64,000 nt of DNA from the NCBI RefSeq assembly GCF_000200595.1, contig NC_014810.2, positions 816,311-880,310 of the forward strand, in the 5' to 3' direction. The position numbers and the translations under genes are program-made. A model generated the notes under the pieces. It was not told the origin of the DNA. It saw only the letters and a program-made list of their open reading frames with translations, and made no database searches. Within the stretch, counting starts at the first letter, position 1. Every line of letters begins with the position of its first letter. Shown here piece after piece: positions 20,177 to 29,458 of the stretch. The DNA is from Helicobacter felis ATCC 49179 (lineage in GTDB: Bacteria > Campylobacterota > Campylobacteria > Campylobacterales > Helicobacteraceae).

Positions 20177-20488
20177 ATGGCGAACCTTGTTAAAATTGTA
20201 AGTTCATGTGCGTGTGTTGGCTTGTTGATAACAGGGTGTGGTACTTCTATTCCCGTGGGCACTCTTTACACCGGTGTTAAACTTCCTGTGTCTGGAAAAG
20301 ATGCCAAATACTCCAAAGAAGGGCGTGCTGTTTGTCAAAGCTATTTGAGCATTGTCGCGCTTGGAGATTGCTCCGTAGAGGCAGCAGCTAAAGCTGGTGG
20401 TATTACTGACATCAAGACTGTAGATACTAAAGTAGAAAATTATCTAGGCTTTTATGGCAAGTATACCACCATTGTCAGAGGCGACTGA
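20177..20488 (+). CDS. trl: TRL-family lipoprotein (tRNA-associated locus)
   Basis: A 103-residue lipoprotein: signal peptide with lipobox LITGC (lipid-modified Cys at residue 21), then a TRL-like domain (VGTLYTGVKLPV, GRAVCQSYLSIVALGDCSVEAAAKAGGI, YTTIVRGD). This family was named for its position beside tRNA genes, and here it sits between tRNA-Gly and tRNA-Leu. Two further cysteines (C-SYLSIVALGD-C) could form a disulphide. It is probably a small outer-membrane or periplasmic lipoprotein of unknown function. It may be read through from the tRNA-Gly promoter; no strong promoter is visible in the 25-base gap. Confidence 0.85.
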   Translation: MANLVKIVSSCACVGLLITGCGTSIPVGTLYTGVKLPVSGKDAKYSKEGRAVCQSYLSIVALGDCSVEAAAKAGGITDIKTVDTKVENYLGFYGKYTTIVRGD

Positions 20489-20530
20489 TTATCATTTTAA
20501 ACGCATAGACTTAGGGGGCTGTGCAATTTT

Positions 20531-20617
20531 GCCCAGGTGGTGGAATAGGTAGACACAAGGGACTTAAAATCCCTCGGTAGCGATACCGTGCCGGTTCAAG
20601 TCCGGCTTTGGGCACCA
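20531..20617 (+). tRNA. tRNA-Leu (UAA)
   Basis: An 87-base class II tRNA. Acceptor GCCCAGG pairs with CTTTGGGC with one wobble. The anticodon stem AGGGA/TCCCT holds the loop CTTAAAA, so the anticodon is TAA. The variable arm is CGGTAGCGATACCG and the encoded CCA ends at 20617. Confidence 0.95.
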
Positions 20618-20618
20618 T

Positions 20619-20693
20619 GGCGACATAGCCAAGTGGTAAGGCATGGGTCTGCAAAACCTTGATTCCCCGGTTCGAATCCGGGTGTCGCCTCCA
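20619..20693 (+). tRNA. tRNA-Cys (GCA)
   Basis: A 75-base tRNA starting one base after tRNA-Leu. Acceptor GGCGACA pairs with TGTCGCC, the loop CTGCAAA gives anticodon GCA, the T-arm is CCCGGTTCGAATCCGGG, and the encoded CCA ends at 20693. Confidence 0.95.
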
Positions 20694-20727
20694 AAATTTG
20701 CCATTCTATTTTTTGATTGATTGATGA

Positions 20728-20815
20728 CGGGAGATGGCTGAGTGGTTGAAAGCGGCGGTCTTGAAAACCGTTGAGGGTAACACCTCCGGGGGTTCGAATC
20801 CCTCTCTCCCGGCCA
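20728..20815 (+). tRNA. tRNA-Ser (UGA)
   Basis: An 88-base class II tRNA. Acceptor CGGGAGA pairs with TCTCCCG, the loop CTTGAAA gives anticodon TGA, a long variable arm (GAGGGTAACACCTC) is present, and an encoded CCA ends at 20815. Last tRNA of the cluster, 31 bases before the antiporter gene. Confidence 0.95.
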
Positions 20816-20846
20816 GCGTATCTTCTCATTTTTTATCAAGGTTATC

Positions 20847-22337
20847 ATGGGGCATTCTGTTTTAAGTTTGTTGGTGCCCGTTGTAGTGATCGCTATGGTG
20901 GTGCTCACTAAACGCGTCGCGCTCTCGCTTTTTAGTGGGATTGTCTTGGGCGCGTGGTTGGTGAGTGATAGCCTTTGGAACGCCTCAACCCTCATTTATA
21001 CAAGGTTGAGCGCGGTTTTTTACAGCAACACCCCCGCATTCAACCTCAACACCAATAGTATCTATATTTTTGCTTTCTTGATTATCTTAGGAATTTTGAC
21101 TCAAATTGTCGCCGCTTCTGGGGCGACTACAGCCTTCGTCCTCAAAGCGAAAAACTACATCAAAAGCGCGCGCCAATCTGAATTTGTCGCCCTCTTTGCA
21201 GGCTTGGTTATCTTTATTGATGACTATTTTAACGCCCTCATTGTCGGACAGGTGAGTCGATCGCTCAATGACGCGCACCAAAGCAGCCGCGAACGCTTGG
21301 CTTATATCATCGACTCCACCTCTGCGCCCGTGTGCATGCTCATGCCTATTTCGAGCTGGGGAGCTTATATTGTGGGGGTGATGCAAAATGAGGGGATTGA
21401 AAATAGTTTTGCACTCTTGTTAAGCAGTATCACTAGCAATTATTACGCGTGGTTTGCTCTCATTGCGGTCTTTTTGACTATTCTATGGCAAATCAATCTG
21501 CCCGCTATGGCGCGCTATAGAAATGTCGCAGTGCAGGATTTAAACCCTCCTGTGCAACAAGATGGTGCTAAAGCCCCCGTATCGCTCTTACTTAGCAGTG
21601 TCGCAACTCTCATTTTGAGCACCTGCGCGCTGATTTTTTATACCGGTCATGCTAACGCTCAAAGTTCCAATCTGCTAGACATCCTCAAAAACACACAAAC
21701 CAGTTTTTCTCTCTTTGCTGGGGGGCTTATCTCTCTTGGCATCACTTTGTTTTTAGCCAGAAAATATCTGCAAGCACGCACGCTAATCCCTCTTAGCATT
21801 CAAGGGTTTAAGAGCATGCAGGGGGCGATCTTAGTGCTCATTTTGGCATGGGCGATTGGTCCGCTGATTCGCGATGACCTGCAAACCGGGGTGTATTTAG
21901 CCAGTCTTGTAGGGCATTTTCAGGGCGTGAGTGTGTGGCTGAGTGTGGTGTTGTTTGTGATTTCAAGCTTCATCGCCTTTAGCACAGGCACTAGCTGGGG
22001 GGCTTTTGCGATCATGTTGCCCATTGGGGCTAGCATGAGCGCGACAATGGGAGGGGATTTAGTTTTAGTGGTTTCGGCGATCTTATCGGGGGCGGTTTAT
22101 GGGGATCACGCCTCGCCTATTTCAGACACGACTATTCTCTCTGCTACAGGGGCGGGTTGCTCGGTGCAAAGCCATTTTATCACCCAATTACCTTATGCGA
22201 CCCTCACGGCAGGGTGCGCATTGCTAGCCTTTTTAATAACTAGCTTCACCGCCTCTAGGATGATAGGGTTTGTAGCAGGTTTAGGGTTGTTGGTGGGGTT
22301 TTTTTATCTTCTCAAGCGCTGTTATTCTACGCGTTAA
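20847..22337 (+). CDS. NhaC-family Na+/H+ antiporter-like membrane protein
   Basis: A 496-residue inner-membrane protein with about 12 helices. Features of the NhaC-type family include the aspartate-rich helix GLVIFIDDYFNALIVGQVSR (residues 125-145), DSTSAPVCMLMPISSWGAY, and STGTSWGAFAIMLPIGA with GAVYGDHASPISDTTILSATG near residue 430. It likely exchanges sodium or organic solutes for protons; NhaC-like proteins also include malate/lactate exchangers, so the substrate is uncertain. Resembles H. pylori HP0946. The ATG at 20847 has AAGG upstream. It follows the tRNA cluster directly. Confidence 0.85.
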   Translation: MGHSVLSLLVPVVVIAMVVLTKRVALSLFSGIVLGAWLVSDSLWNASTLIYTRLSAVFYSNTPAFNLNTNSIYIFAFLIILGILTQIVAASGATTAFVLKAKNYIKSARQSEFVALFAGLVIFIDDYFNALIVGQVSRSLNDAHQSSRERLAYIIDSTSAPVCMLMPISSWGAYIVGVMQNEGIENSFALLLSSITSNYYAWFALIAVFLTILWQINLPAMARYRNVAVQDLNPPVQQDGAKAPVSLLLSSVATLILSTCALIFYTGHANAQSSNLLDILKNTQTSFSLFAGGLISLGITLFLARKYLQARTLIPLSIQGFKSMQGAILVLILAWAIGPLIRDDLQTGVYLASLVGHFQGVSVWLSVVLFVISSFIAFSTGTSWGAFAIMLPIGASMSATMGGDLVLVVSAILSGAVYGDHASPISDTTILSATGAGCSVQSHFITQLPYATLTAGCALLAFLITSFTASRMIGFVAGLGLLVGFFYLLKRCYSTR

Positions 22338-22460
22338 AGCCTCTTTTAAGGAGGGGTGCATAAATATTTACAAACCCCGCCTATGCTACCTTTGGAGGCT
22401 ATAAGCAGAAAAAGCCATGTTTTTACTCCTGAGATTGGGAGAATGAGAAGCACAAAAGGG

Positions 22461-23930
22461 TTAAAAAGAGGCGATGAGCTGGGTATAAAGTGCGCTACGA
22501 TCCTGATAGCCACCTTTGCAGTACATATGGGCGCTAGGGTTACAATAAGCGTTTAAGCCGGCTTGATAGCCATTATTGGTGTGGATTCCATAATAAGCCA
22601 AATCAATGAGGGCTTTTAGATTGGCAGTAAATTGGTAGCCTAAAGAGAGCACAACACGCCCTTCATAAGAAACCGGCGCGCTACTCCATTGCCACATCAT
22701 ACGCCACATAAATTTTTTATTAAAATGCAAGCCTCCATAAATAAAAGACCCTGTTACCGCATTGGCTTTGAGCGCAGTGCCCACATAACCTGCCCAAAGG
22801 CTATTGCTATAAAGCTCCACACCGGATGGGTTGCCCGTATTGCCTATATAAGCGTTGGCATTGCGGAAGTTCTTATAGAAAATGCCTAAAATATAAAATT
22901 GGTTAATATCAAAGCGTTGTTTGATGGTCAAGCTTTGCCCATTGGCTGTGGCCGGGTTGTCATAGCGATAAATGGCTCCTCCCTTGCTGTTAATTAGCAT
23001 CCATGGATAATAGAAGGGGAAAAACGCGCTCAACTCGGTGTTAGAGCGGAAACCCTTGCCACTGAAATTGGGATCACTATCCCAGCCAATTTTAAAGCCC
23101 GGCGCGTTAAACATTTTGGGCGAAAAGTAGAAAAAACCTTCGGCTAAAAAATGGTGTTTTTTGTAAGTCAGTTGGATGGCGTGTGTGCCATAGGACACTT
23201 TATGCCCGCTTGGAGTGTAACCTCCCTGCGCATTTTTATGATAACCTCCGCTAAAAACGACCCTAGAGGCATACCAATCTCTCAAACGAGGGCCTGTAGC
23301 AAAAGCGCGCGCCCAAGAACTAAACCACCATAATTGGAAGTGCTTGAATTGGGCGTAAGCTTCAAATCCTGCGGTTTGCCCGCTTTTATAAGCCGCCTTA
23401 GAACGATACAGCCCACCTTTGATTCCAAAATGATCTTTATAATTGTATTCCAAATACGCATCACTGACCACATAAAAACGGCTAGCGTTATTGAGCCTAG
23501 CGCGTTTGGCAATCATCACTTCATCAGAGTCGCTTTGTAAGACATCTTTAATCCCGCCATAAAAGCCATTATAGAAACCAAAATTTTGATACACTATGGA
23601 GCCACCTAAGAAGCGCTTCGTTCCATCATAAAGCACCCCACCCACCATACCCCCAACACCTCCCCTAAAATCATGCCCCTTTTGGGCCAGACTTTTAGGC
23701 AAAAAATTAAGTTTGAGAGATAGAGAACCTGCAATTGTAGCATATTGTTGCATGGGATAAATCCCCTTGTATCTATCTATGGCATGCTGGTTAAAGCCAA
23801 TGGTGGCAGCTTGGTTAGCAAACCCGCTCAATTTATAATCAAAAGCCAAGCAAGGGACGCATAAGACAAAAGCAGTGCCTAAAAATATTTTGCAAAAGAG
23901 CTGATTACCTGTAGCGCGTGGTGTGTGCAT
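22461..23930 (-). CDS. Hof-family outer membrane protein
   Basis: A 489-residue protein with a signal peptide (ending near CLA) and a beta-barrel pattern of alternating aromatic residues through to the terminal strand ALYTQLIASF. The mature N-terminus YKLSGFANQAATIGFN...KGIYPMQQYATIAG and GGVLYDGTKRFLGGSIVYQ match the Hof family of Helicobacter outer membrane proteins rather than Hop. Hof proteins are probably porins or specific channels; substrate unknown. RBS AAAGGATTCCC before the ATG at 23930. Stands alone; neighbours are unrelated. Confidence 0.85.
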   Translation of the reverse strand: MHTPRATGNQLFCKIFLGTAFVLCVPCLAFDYKLSGFANQAATIGFNQHAIDRYKGIYPMQQYATIAGSLSLKLNFLPKSLAQKGHDFRGGVGGMVGGVLYDGTKRFLGGSIVYQNFGFYNGFYGGIKDVLQSDSDEVMIAKRARLNNASRFYVVSDAYLEYNYKDHFGIKGGLYRSKAAYKSGQTAGFEAYAQFKHFQLWWFSSWARAFATGPRLRDWYASRVVFSGGYHKNAQGGYTPSGHKVSYGTHAIQLTYKKHHFLAEGFFYFSPKMFNAPGFKIGWDSDPNFSGKGFRSNTELSAFFPFYYPWMLINSKGGAIYRYDNPATANGQSLTIKQRFDINQFYILGIFYKNFRNANAYIGNTGNPSGVELYSNSLWAGYVGTALKANAVTGSFIYGGLHFNKKFMWRMMWQWSSAPVSYEGRVVLSLGYQFTANLKALIDLAYYGIHTNNGYQAGLNAYCNPSAHMYCKGGYQDRSALYTQLIASF

Positions 23931-24014
23931 GGGAATCCTTTAAAAGTGTATTTGTTATTTTAATCAAAACAAGACTTACATCTTTTTAAACAAACCACAA
24001 ATGGCATACAAAGA

Positions 24015-24047
24015 ACACATATAATAAACCCCAACAGCTATCGGGGT
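24015..24047 (-). terminator. Intrinsic terminator after the alcohol dehydrogenase
   Basis: On the minus strand ACCCCGA-TAGCTG-TTGGGGT forms a 7-bp stem with one wobble, followed by TTATTATAT. It lies about 30 bases after the stop of the dehydrogenase gene and before the Hof gene. Confidence 0.55.
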
Positions 24048-24077
24048 CTTAGTTGTGAGGTAAAATAGGTGAGTAGA

Positions 24078-25133
24078 TTAAGCCCCAAACGACTTTTTCA
24101 TATCAATGACATAGCGAAACTGAGCGTTAGAATGGGTGAGGTTGTAGTAAACTTGATCGATGTCTTGACCGGTAACTAGCTCGATTTCAGGGTAAATATT
24201 GTGCAAGATGGAGAAATCTAACATTTCTTGGGTTTCTTTAATCCCTCCAATCAGTGAGCCATAAACTTTTTTATTCCCACGCATCACCAAAGTCGAAGCG
24301 CTCAAAGTCGGAGGATTGTCTTTAGGAGGCAGACCCACAATGGAGAGTTCGCCCCCATAGGCAAGTGCGTCTAAATAGGCACTCATGTTGTAGTGCGTGG
24401 GAATGGTGGAGAGGATTAAATCCAAATTAGCCCCCTTAGCGTCCTTTACATCGCTGTAATAATGCTTGGCCCCCATTTTTAAGGCCTGTTCTCTCTTAGC
24501 CTCACTGCGCCCTATCACACTCACCTCAGCTCCCATGGCTAAAGCGTATTTTAAACCCATATGCCCCAATCCGCCAAAACCCGCGATCCCAACCTTAGAA
24601 CCTGCTTTGACTTGGGAAAATTTTAAAGGGGAATAGGTGGTGATCCCTGCACAAAAGAGAGGGGCGATTTTTTCTAAGGGCGCATCGTTAGGAATACGAA
24701 TAGTATAATCCTCATCCACAACAATGCAATCAGAATACCCGCCCATGTGGGGTTCGTTATTGTGGAAGTGATCGGGGCAATCGTAAGTGAAGACCACTTT
24801 AGAACAAAATTGTTCGTGATCATGAGCGCATGGCTCGCAGGCACGGCAGGAATTGACAAAACAGCCCACGCCCACCTTATCGCCCACTTTGAATTTACGC
24901 GCATGTGCGCCGACTTCTTTGACCACACCTGCAATCTCATGTCCGGGAATCATAGGATAAGTGCCCTCATGCCACTCGCTGTAAGCTGAATGCACATCGC
25001 TATGGCAAATCCCGCAGTAATGAATATCAATCAAAACATCTTTTTCACCCAAAGCGTGGCGGGTAAATTCATGAGGTTGGAATTTCCCCTCTTTAGAGTG
25101 GATAGCAAAACCTCTAGCTGGAATGCGTTGCAT
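24078..25133 (-). CDS. Zinc-dependent NAD(P) alcohol dehydrogenase, cinnamyl-alcohol type
   Basis: A 351-residue medium-chain dehydrogenase. Catalytic zinc ligands: CGICHSDVHS (Cys near residue 43), GHE near 65 and the later Cys in PLFCAGITTYSP. Structural zinc lobe: CRACEPCAHDHEQFC. The nucleotide site is GIAGFGGLGHMGLKYA (GxGxxG) near residue 180, followed by SVIGRSEAKREQA, a serine/arginine pattern that suggests NADPH preference. Closest type: YahK / H. pylori HP1104 aldehyde reductases. It likely reduces aromatic or short aldehydes in the cytoplasm. RBS AAAGG, start ATG 25133, monocistronic. Confidence 0.92.
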   Translation of the reverse strand: MQRIPARGFAIHSKEGKFQPHEFTRHALGEKDVLIDIHYCGICHSDVHSAYSEWHEGTYPMIPGHEIAGVVKEVGAHARKFKVGDKVGVGCFVNSCRACEPCAHDHEQFCSKVVFTYDCPDHFHNNEPHMGGYSDCIVVDEDYTIRIPNDAPLEKIAPLFCAGITTYSPLKFSQVKAGSKVGIAGFGGLGHMGLKYALAMGAEVSVIGRSEAKREQALKMGAKHYYSDVKDAKGANLDLILSTIPTHYNMSAYLDALAYGGELSIVGLPPKDNPPTLSASTLVMRGNKKVYGSLIGGIKETQEMLDFSILHNIYPEIELVTGQDIDQVYYNLTHSNAQFRYVIDMKKSFGA

Positions 25134-25164
25134 AGATAACCTTTATATGGAAATAAGGGGGATT

Positions 25165-26520
25165 CTAGCATGTTTTGGGGGTTTGCAAAACTTGGGCGAT
25201 GAGCTCTAAGGGGTGGAGAAAACGCGTAGGCGCGTCTATTTGGTGCAGAGCGTTATTGAGTTGCACACGGCAAGCCGAACACTCTGCGCTCACCACTTGG
25301 GCGTGGGTGTTGGCGATGTCTTGAGCCTTTGGCAAACCTGCCTGCACGCTTAAAGTGTAGTGATCGCTCTGCATACTCACCCCTCCAAAGCCACAGCAAC
25401 GATCGCTCTCAGCCATCTCACTTAGGCTAAAATTTGCCCCTAAAAGTGCGCGGGGTTCTTTATACACGCCTAAGACTTTTTTAGCATGGCAGGGATCGTG
25501 GTAGGTTAGAGTGAGGGGGTTTTTCGGGTAGGTTTTAAGCACCTCTAAAAGCGCGCTATCATGAGTCAAAAAGCTAGAGGCAAATTGTAATTTGTCTGCT
25601 ACCTTGCGCCATTTTTCTAACCACTCTTGGCGCGCTTTAGGATCAGGGATACTCTCAAAAACATGTTGATAATCTTTTTTGAGCATACTAATGCAAGTCG
25701 CCTCAGGGACTAAGATCGCCTCTGTGTGCATGGCTGTTTCTGTGAGTAAATCCACATTTCTTTGTGCCAAATAAAGAGCGGTGTCTATGTCCCCAGTGAA
25801 AAAGGCAGGCGCACCGCAACAAAATTGTTTAGGGATGTGCGCGCTGATATTGAGCTTGTCTAAGATCGTTAATAAACTCTTGCCTACGCTAGGGTAGTTG
25901 TAATTACCCAAACAACCGATAAAAATCCCCACACTTTTAGCGGGCATGTTCTCTAAGGGGGCTTTGGGAGGGATTGTGCCTTGATGGGTGCGTAAAAAGC
26001 TAGTGCGTGCAAAGGGAAAAAGCGCGCGTTTGGCTAAACTTTTGGGCGCGAGGGATTGAAAACGCCAATGGATTTTATCTCCCACTTGTTTAAAAGCACA
26101 GGGCGCGCTCACGCTACAGAGAGAAAAAATAAAGTCCATCAAGCGAGGATGTTTGAGCAAATAGAAGTAAAGCTTTTTATGCCAAGCGATCCCATGTTTG
26201 CGCGCGCTCAAAACACGCACTTTTTCAATCATGCTATCTATGGGCAGATGAAAAGGGCAGACCTGCACGCAGGTAGTGCAGAGAAAACAACTCTCAAAGA
26301 TATGTTTTAGAGGGGTGTTGAGCTCTAAACTCTCTTGTTTGACTAAAGCGATGAGGTCTAAAAACCCGCGCGGGGAGGTGGTTTCATCTTTATGGATACG
26401 ATAAATAGTGCAGCTGGGCACGCATTTGCCACACTTCACGCAGGCTTGCGTAGTGCGCGCAATGTCGCTATCTAGCCACGCCTCCAGTTTAGAGGGTTTT
26501 GCTGAACTTTTGAGCCCCAT
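25165..26520 (-). CDS. glpC: GlpC-like (Fe-S)-binding oxidoreductase subunit
   Basis: A 451-residue protein of the GlpC/GlcF/heterodisulfide reductase type. Two 4Fe-4S motifs near the N-terminus (CVKCGKCVPSC and CFLCTTCVQVCP) are followed by two CCG domains (CCGAPAFFTGD and CCGFGG, each with an upstream cysteine such as GCLGNY). Such proteins relay electrons from a flavin dehydrogenase to the quinone pool, but no flavoprotein partner is next to it, so the substrate is unproven. Same neighbour as in H. pylori (HP0665-HP0666). The ATG at 26520 lies inside the hemN end (32-base overlap); an ATG at 26541 is also possible, and neither has a strong RBS. Confidence 0.8.
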   Translation of the reverse strand: MGLKSSAKPSKLEAWLDSDIARTTQACVKCGKCVPSCTIYRIHKDETTSPRGFLDLIALVKQESLELNTPLKHIFESCFLCTTCVQVCPFHLPIDSMIEKVRVLSARKHGIAWHKKLYFYLLKHPRLMDFIFSLCSVSAPCAFKQVGDKIHWRFQSLAPKSLAKRALFPFARTSFLRTHQGTIPPKAPLENMPAKSVGIFIGCLGNYNYPSVGKSLLTILDKLNISAHIPKQFCCGAPAFFTGDIDTALYLAQRNVDLLTETAMHTEAILVPEATCISMLKKDYQHVFESIPDPKARQEWLEKWRKVADKLQFASSFLTHDSALLEVLKTYPKNPLTLTYHDPCHAKKVLGVYKEPRALLGANFSLSEMAESDRCCGFGGVSMQSDHYTLSVQAGLPKAQDIANTHAQVVSAECSACRVQLNNALHQIDAPTRFLHPLELIAQVLQTPKTC

Positions 26521-27856
26521 GGTGTTTGTCCAAATACGCATCAAAAACCATCGCGATATTGCGCACCAACATCGCCCCCGTAGGACTGGTCTTTAAGCCC
26601 TGTGCGTCCATACTCACTAGGCCCTCTTGCTCATAGGGTTTTAGTGCCTCTAGGGCTTGTTTAAAATGAGTCTTAAAGTCAATGTTAAACGCTCGCTCAA
26701 TGGTGCTAAAATCCAGCTCTAAATTGTTCATCAAGTGCATGATCACCTCTTTACGCAGGCGATCTTCTGCACTCAAAGCAATGCCCCTCTCTACGGGTAA
26801 ATGCCCCTCATTAAGCGCGTTCTCATAAGCCTTTAAATCCTTAAAATTTTGGGTGTAATAGTCTAGCCCCTCCCCAATGCTAGTAACCCCCACCCCGATA
26901 GTTTGGGAAAACTTTTTAGTGGTGTAGCCTTGAAAATTGCGCCTGAGTTGTTTATTCTGCAAAGCTAGATAAAGTTCATTATCTTTTTTAGCAAAGTGAT
27001 CCATGCCAATCATTTCATAACCATGCTGGGTTAAAAAGGTAATGAGGAAGCGCAAAATTTCTAATTTTTGACTAGGAGTGGGCAGAGTGGCGGGGTCTAT
27101 TTTCATGGTGTGCTTGATCCAAGGCACATGGGCGTAATTAAAGATGGCGAGGCGATCGGGATTTAGCTGTAAGACTTGTTTTAAAGTGGCTTCAAAGCTA
27201 GCCACACTTTGGAAAGGCAAGCCATAGATGAGATCAAAATTAAGCGAGTTGATCCCAAACTCACGGGCTAGCTCCACTTTTTCGCGCACGAGATCAAAGT
27301 TTTGTAAGCGATTGATCGCCTGTTGCACTTCTAACTCAAAATCCTGCACGCCAAAACTCAAGCGATTAAAGCCATGTTCTTTAAGCACGCGCATTTGATC
27401 GCGATTAAAATGGCGCGGATCGACCTCACAAGCCAATTCAGCATCGGGGGCAAAGTTAGAAAAGGTCGCCTCAATGTTCTTAATAATGCGCTCTAGTTGC
27501 TCCGCGCTAAAAAAAGTGGGTGTGCCCCCACCAAAGTGTAGTTGCACCACCTCGCGCCCTGTGTCAAGATAGCGTTTTAAAAGTTCGAGTTCTTTTTGCA
27601 AATAGAGAATATAGTGTTCTTTCTTGCGCTCGCTACTACTATAAATCACATTGCAGGCGCAAAAATAGCAAGGGCTCTTACAAAAGGGGAGATGAAAATA
27701 CAAAGAGAGAGGGGTTTGTGTGGGCGTGCGTTCTAAGGCTTGGATCAAATCGCTCTCTTGGAAGTTGGTATGAAATTCTACTGCTGTAGGGTAGCTGGTG
27801 TATCTAGGACCGGGCTTGGAGTGCTGGGCGAATTGTTGGAAGTCTAGGGGTTTCAC
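26489..27856 (-). CDS. hemN: Oxygen-independent coproporphyrinogen III oxidase
   Basis: A 455-residue radical-SAM enzyme that decarboxylates coproporphyrinogen III to protoporphyrinogen IX in haem synthesis without oxygen. The motif FCKSPCYFCAC (CxxxCxxC plus the extra Cys, near residues 57-64) and FGGGTPTF are those of true HemN rather than HemW. HemN N-terminal sequence GPRYTSYPTAVEF is present. Length matches H. pylori (457). It lies 2 bases after the DUF2603 gene and overlaps glpC. Confidence 0.94.
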   Translation of the reverse strand: MKPLDFQQFAQHSKPGPRYTSYPTAVEFHTNFQESDLIQALERTPTQTPLSLYFHLPFCKSPCYFCACNVIYSSSERKKEHYILYLQKELELLKRYLDTGREVVQLHFGGGTPTFFSAEQLERIIKNIEATFSNFAPDAELACEVDPRHFNRDQMRVLKEHGFNRLSFGVQDFELEVQQAINRLQNFDLVREKVELAREFGINSLNFDLIYGLPFQSVASFEATLKQVLQLNPDRLAIFNYAHVPWIKHTMKIDPATLPTPSQKLEILRFLITFLTQHGYEMIGMDHFAKKDNELYLALQNKQLRRNFQGYTTKKFSQTIGVGVTSIGEGLDYYTQNFKDLKAYENALNEGHLPVERGIALSAEDRLRKEVIMHLMNNLELDFSTIERAFNIDFKTHFKQALEALKPYEQEGLVSMDAQGLKTSPTGAMLVRNIAMVFDAYLDKHHGAQKFSKTL

Positions 27857-27858
27857 GG

Positions 27859-28365
27859 CTAAAAGGGGATGTTTTCTAAGTCGTCCAAATCTGGATACTC
27901 TTCTTTTTTAGACTCTAAAAGTTCTGCCAAGTTGAAAAACAAATTAGGGTGTTGCCGCTTGAGTTGCTTGACAAAATCCAGCGAAGAAATGCGGGGCAAA
28001 CTCCCATCACTCGCGCGCATGCCCTCGAGCTTTTTAAAGGCAACTGCCATCGCGTCCTTAAAGTCAATAGGCGTGAGAGTTGCCATATCCCGTTCCAACT
28101 CGACCATAATTTTTTCTTCATACGCTCTTTGAATCACCTGTACAATGTATTGTAACAGCACCTCAGGAATCACCACGAATTTATGATCTTGCTCATCTTG
28201 CACAAACCAAGCCTCTTGGGTGTTGAGCGCGCCCTCTTGCAATTCTAAAAGCATTTGATCGGGCGCGATCCTCTTGGCGCGGGCTCTATTCTTGCCCGAT
28301 TCTAAACTTTGATAAATCTCTTGCATGCCATCTGTATTAAGTTTGGCTTGAGAAGTGTTGTCCAT
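27859..28365 (-). CDS. DUF2603 family protein (HP0664-like)
   Basis: A 168-residue acidic, soluble protein found in Campylobacterota and usually annotated as DUF2603. No catalytic motif is visible; the C-terminal part is charged (ESKKEEYPDLDDLENIPF). I use the ATG at 28365 (MDNTSQAK), which has AAAGG eight bases upstream, rather than the longer frame that would run into the aroC end. Position between aroC and hemN is conserved with H. pylori. Function unknown. Confidence 0.8.
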   Translation of the reverse strand: MDNTSQAKLNTDGMQEIYQSLESGKNRARAKRIAPDQMLLELQEGALNTQEAWFVQDEQDHKFVVIPEVLLQYIVQVIQRAYEEKIMVELERDMATLTPIDFKDAMAVAFKKLEGMRASDGSLPRISSLDFVKQLKRQHPNLFFNLAELLESKKEEYPDLDDLENIPF

Positions 28366-28402
28366 ACTTGTTACCTTTCGCTCCCATTCTAGCACAAAAT
28401 CC

Positions 28403-29458
28403 CTAACAGCCATAACTTGCCTTAATTTGATCTAGGCGCGCGTGCGTGTTGCTCAACACGAAATCCCCCAAGATCAAAGCTAATAAGCTCGCACACACCA
28501 CACTCCCCCGAATAGCAATGCATGGGTCATGCCGCCCTTTTAAGTGGATTTGCACGCCCTCTTTTTGGGTGTTGATACTCTCTTGGGGCAGGGCAATGCT
28601 AGAAGTGGGCTTAAAATGCACCCACACCTCTAAGGGCGCTCCATTCCCAAAACCCCCCAACACCCCTCCGCAACGATTGCTCTTAAACCCATGAAAACCT
28701 AGTGCGTCATTATACATGCTTCCTTGCATGCTAGCAGCTTTAGGCTCGCCCATAAATACCCCCTTGACTCCATTGAGTCCCATCATTGCATAAGCAATAC
28801 GCGCATCTAATCTGTCGCCAAATTCGCCCAAACCCAACAAGGCACGCCCCCAAGCGCGCACCAACACCACCCCACCCAAGCTATCTCCTGCTTTTTTTGC
28901 CTGCAAGATCGCCTCTTGTTGGGCTTGCTGGGTTTGTTTGTCTAGGCTAAAAATGGGGCTTTTTAGCGCGTGTGCAAAATCTAACTCTTGAGCCTCTACA
29001 CCCCCCACACTAACAACCCCGCTAGCGATCTCTATGCCCACTTCTTTTAAGAGCAATTTAGCAATCGCTCCTGCACCCACTTTGATCACACTCTCTCGTG
29101 CTGAGCTACGCCCCCCGCCCCGATGATCTCTAATGTCGTATTTAGCAAAGGTGGTAAAATCCGCGTGCCCGGGGCGAAAAGTCTCTTTAAGATTGTCATA
29201 ATCTTTGGAGCGCACATTTTTATTAGACACAAGTAAGCCGATGGGCGCGCCCGTGCTCACTCCCTCAAAAACTCCGCTCACAATCTCGATTTTATCTTCT
29301 TCTTGGCGTGGAGTGGTGAAGGCATTCACACTTTTACGCCTATTAACCTCCGCTTGGATGAAGTCTAAATCTAATTTGAGCCCGGCAGGCACGCCCTCTA
29401 GCACACCCCCCACCATAGCCCCATGCGATTCCCCAAAGGTGCGCAATACCAAGCTCAC
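28403..29458 (-). CDS. aroC: Chorismate synthase
   Basis: A 351-residue enzyme that makes chorismate from EPSP, the last step of the shikimate pathway, with reduced FMN. Signatures: TTFGESHG-type start (RTFGESHGAMVGGVLEG), DHRGGGRSSARES and GRHDPCIAIRG. The GTG at 29458 overlaps the rnc stop as GTGA with GGAGGGG upstream, and it gives a natural N-terminus (VSLVLRTFGESHG). The longer frame to 29503 lies within rnc. It supplies chorismate for trpE/trpG elsewhere in this window. Confidence 0.95.
   Translation of the reverse strand: MSLVLRTFGESHGAMVGGVLEGVPAGLKLDLDFIQAEVNRRKSVNAFTTPRQEEDKIEIVSGVFEGVSTGAPIGLLVSNKNVRSKDYDNLKETFRPGHADFTTFAKYDIRDHRGGGRSSARESVIKVGAGAIAKLLLKEVGIEIASGVVSVGGVEAQELDFAHALKSPIFSLDKQTQQAQQEAILQAKKAGDSLGGVVLVRAWGRALLGLGEFGDRLDARIAYAMMGLNGVKGVFMGEPKAASMQGSMYNDALGFHGFKSNRCGGVLGGFGNGAPLEVWVHFKPTSSIALPQESINTQKEGVQIHLKGRHDPCIAIRGSVVCASLLALILGDFVLSNTHARLDQIKASYGC

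Noticed and set aside
20564-20995. Minus-strand frames of 143 and 77 residues over the tRNA cluster
   Set aside because: They are antisense to tRNA-Leu, -Cys and -Ser, whose GC-rich arms happen to stay open.
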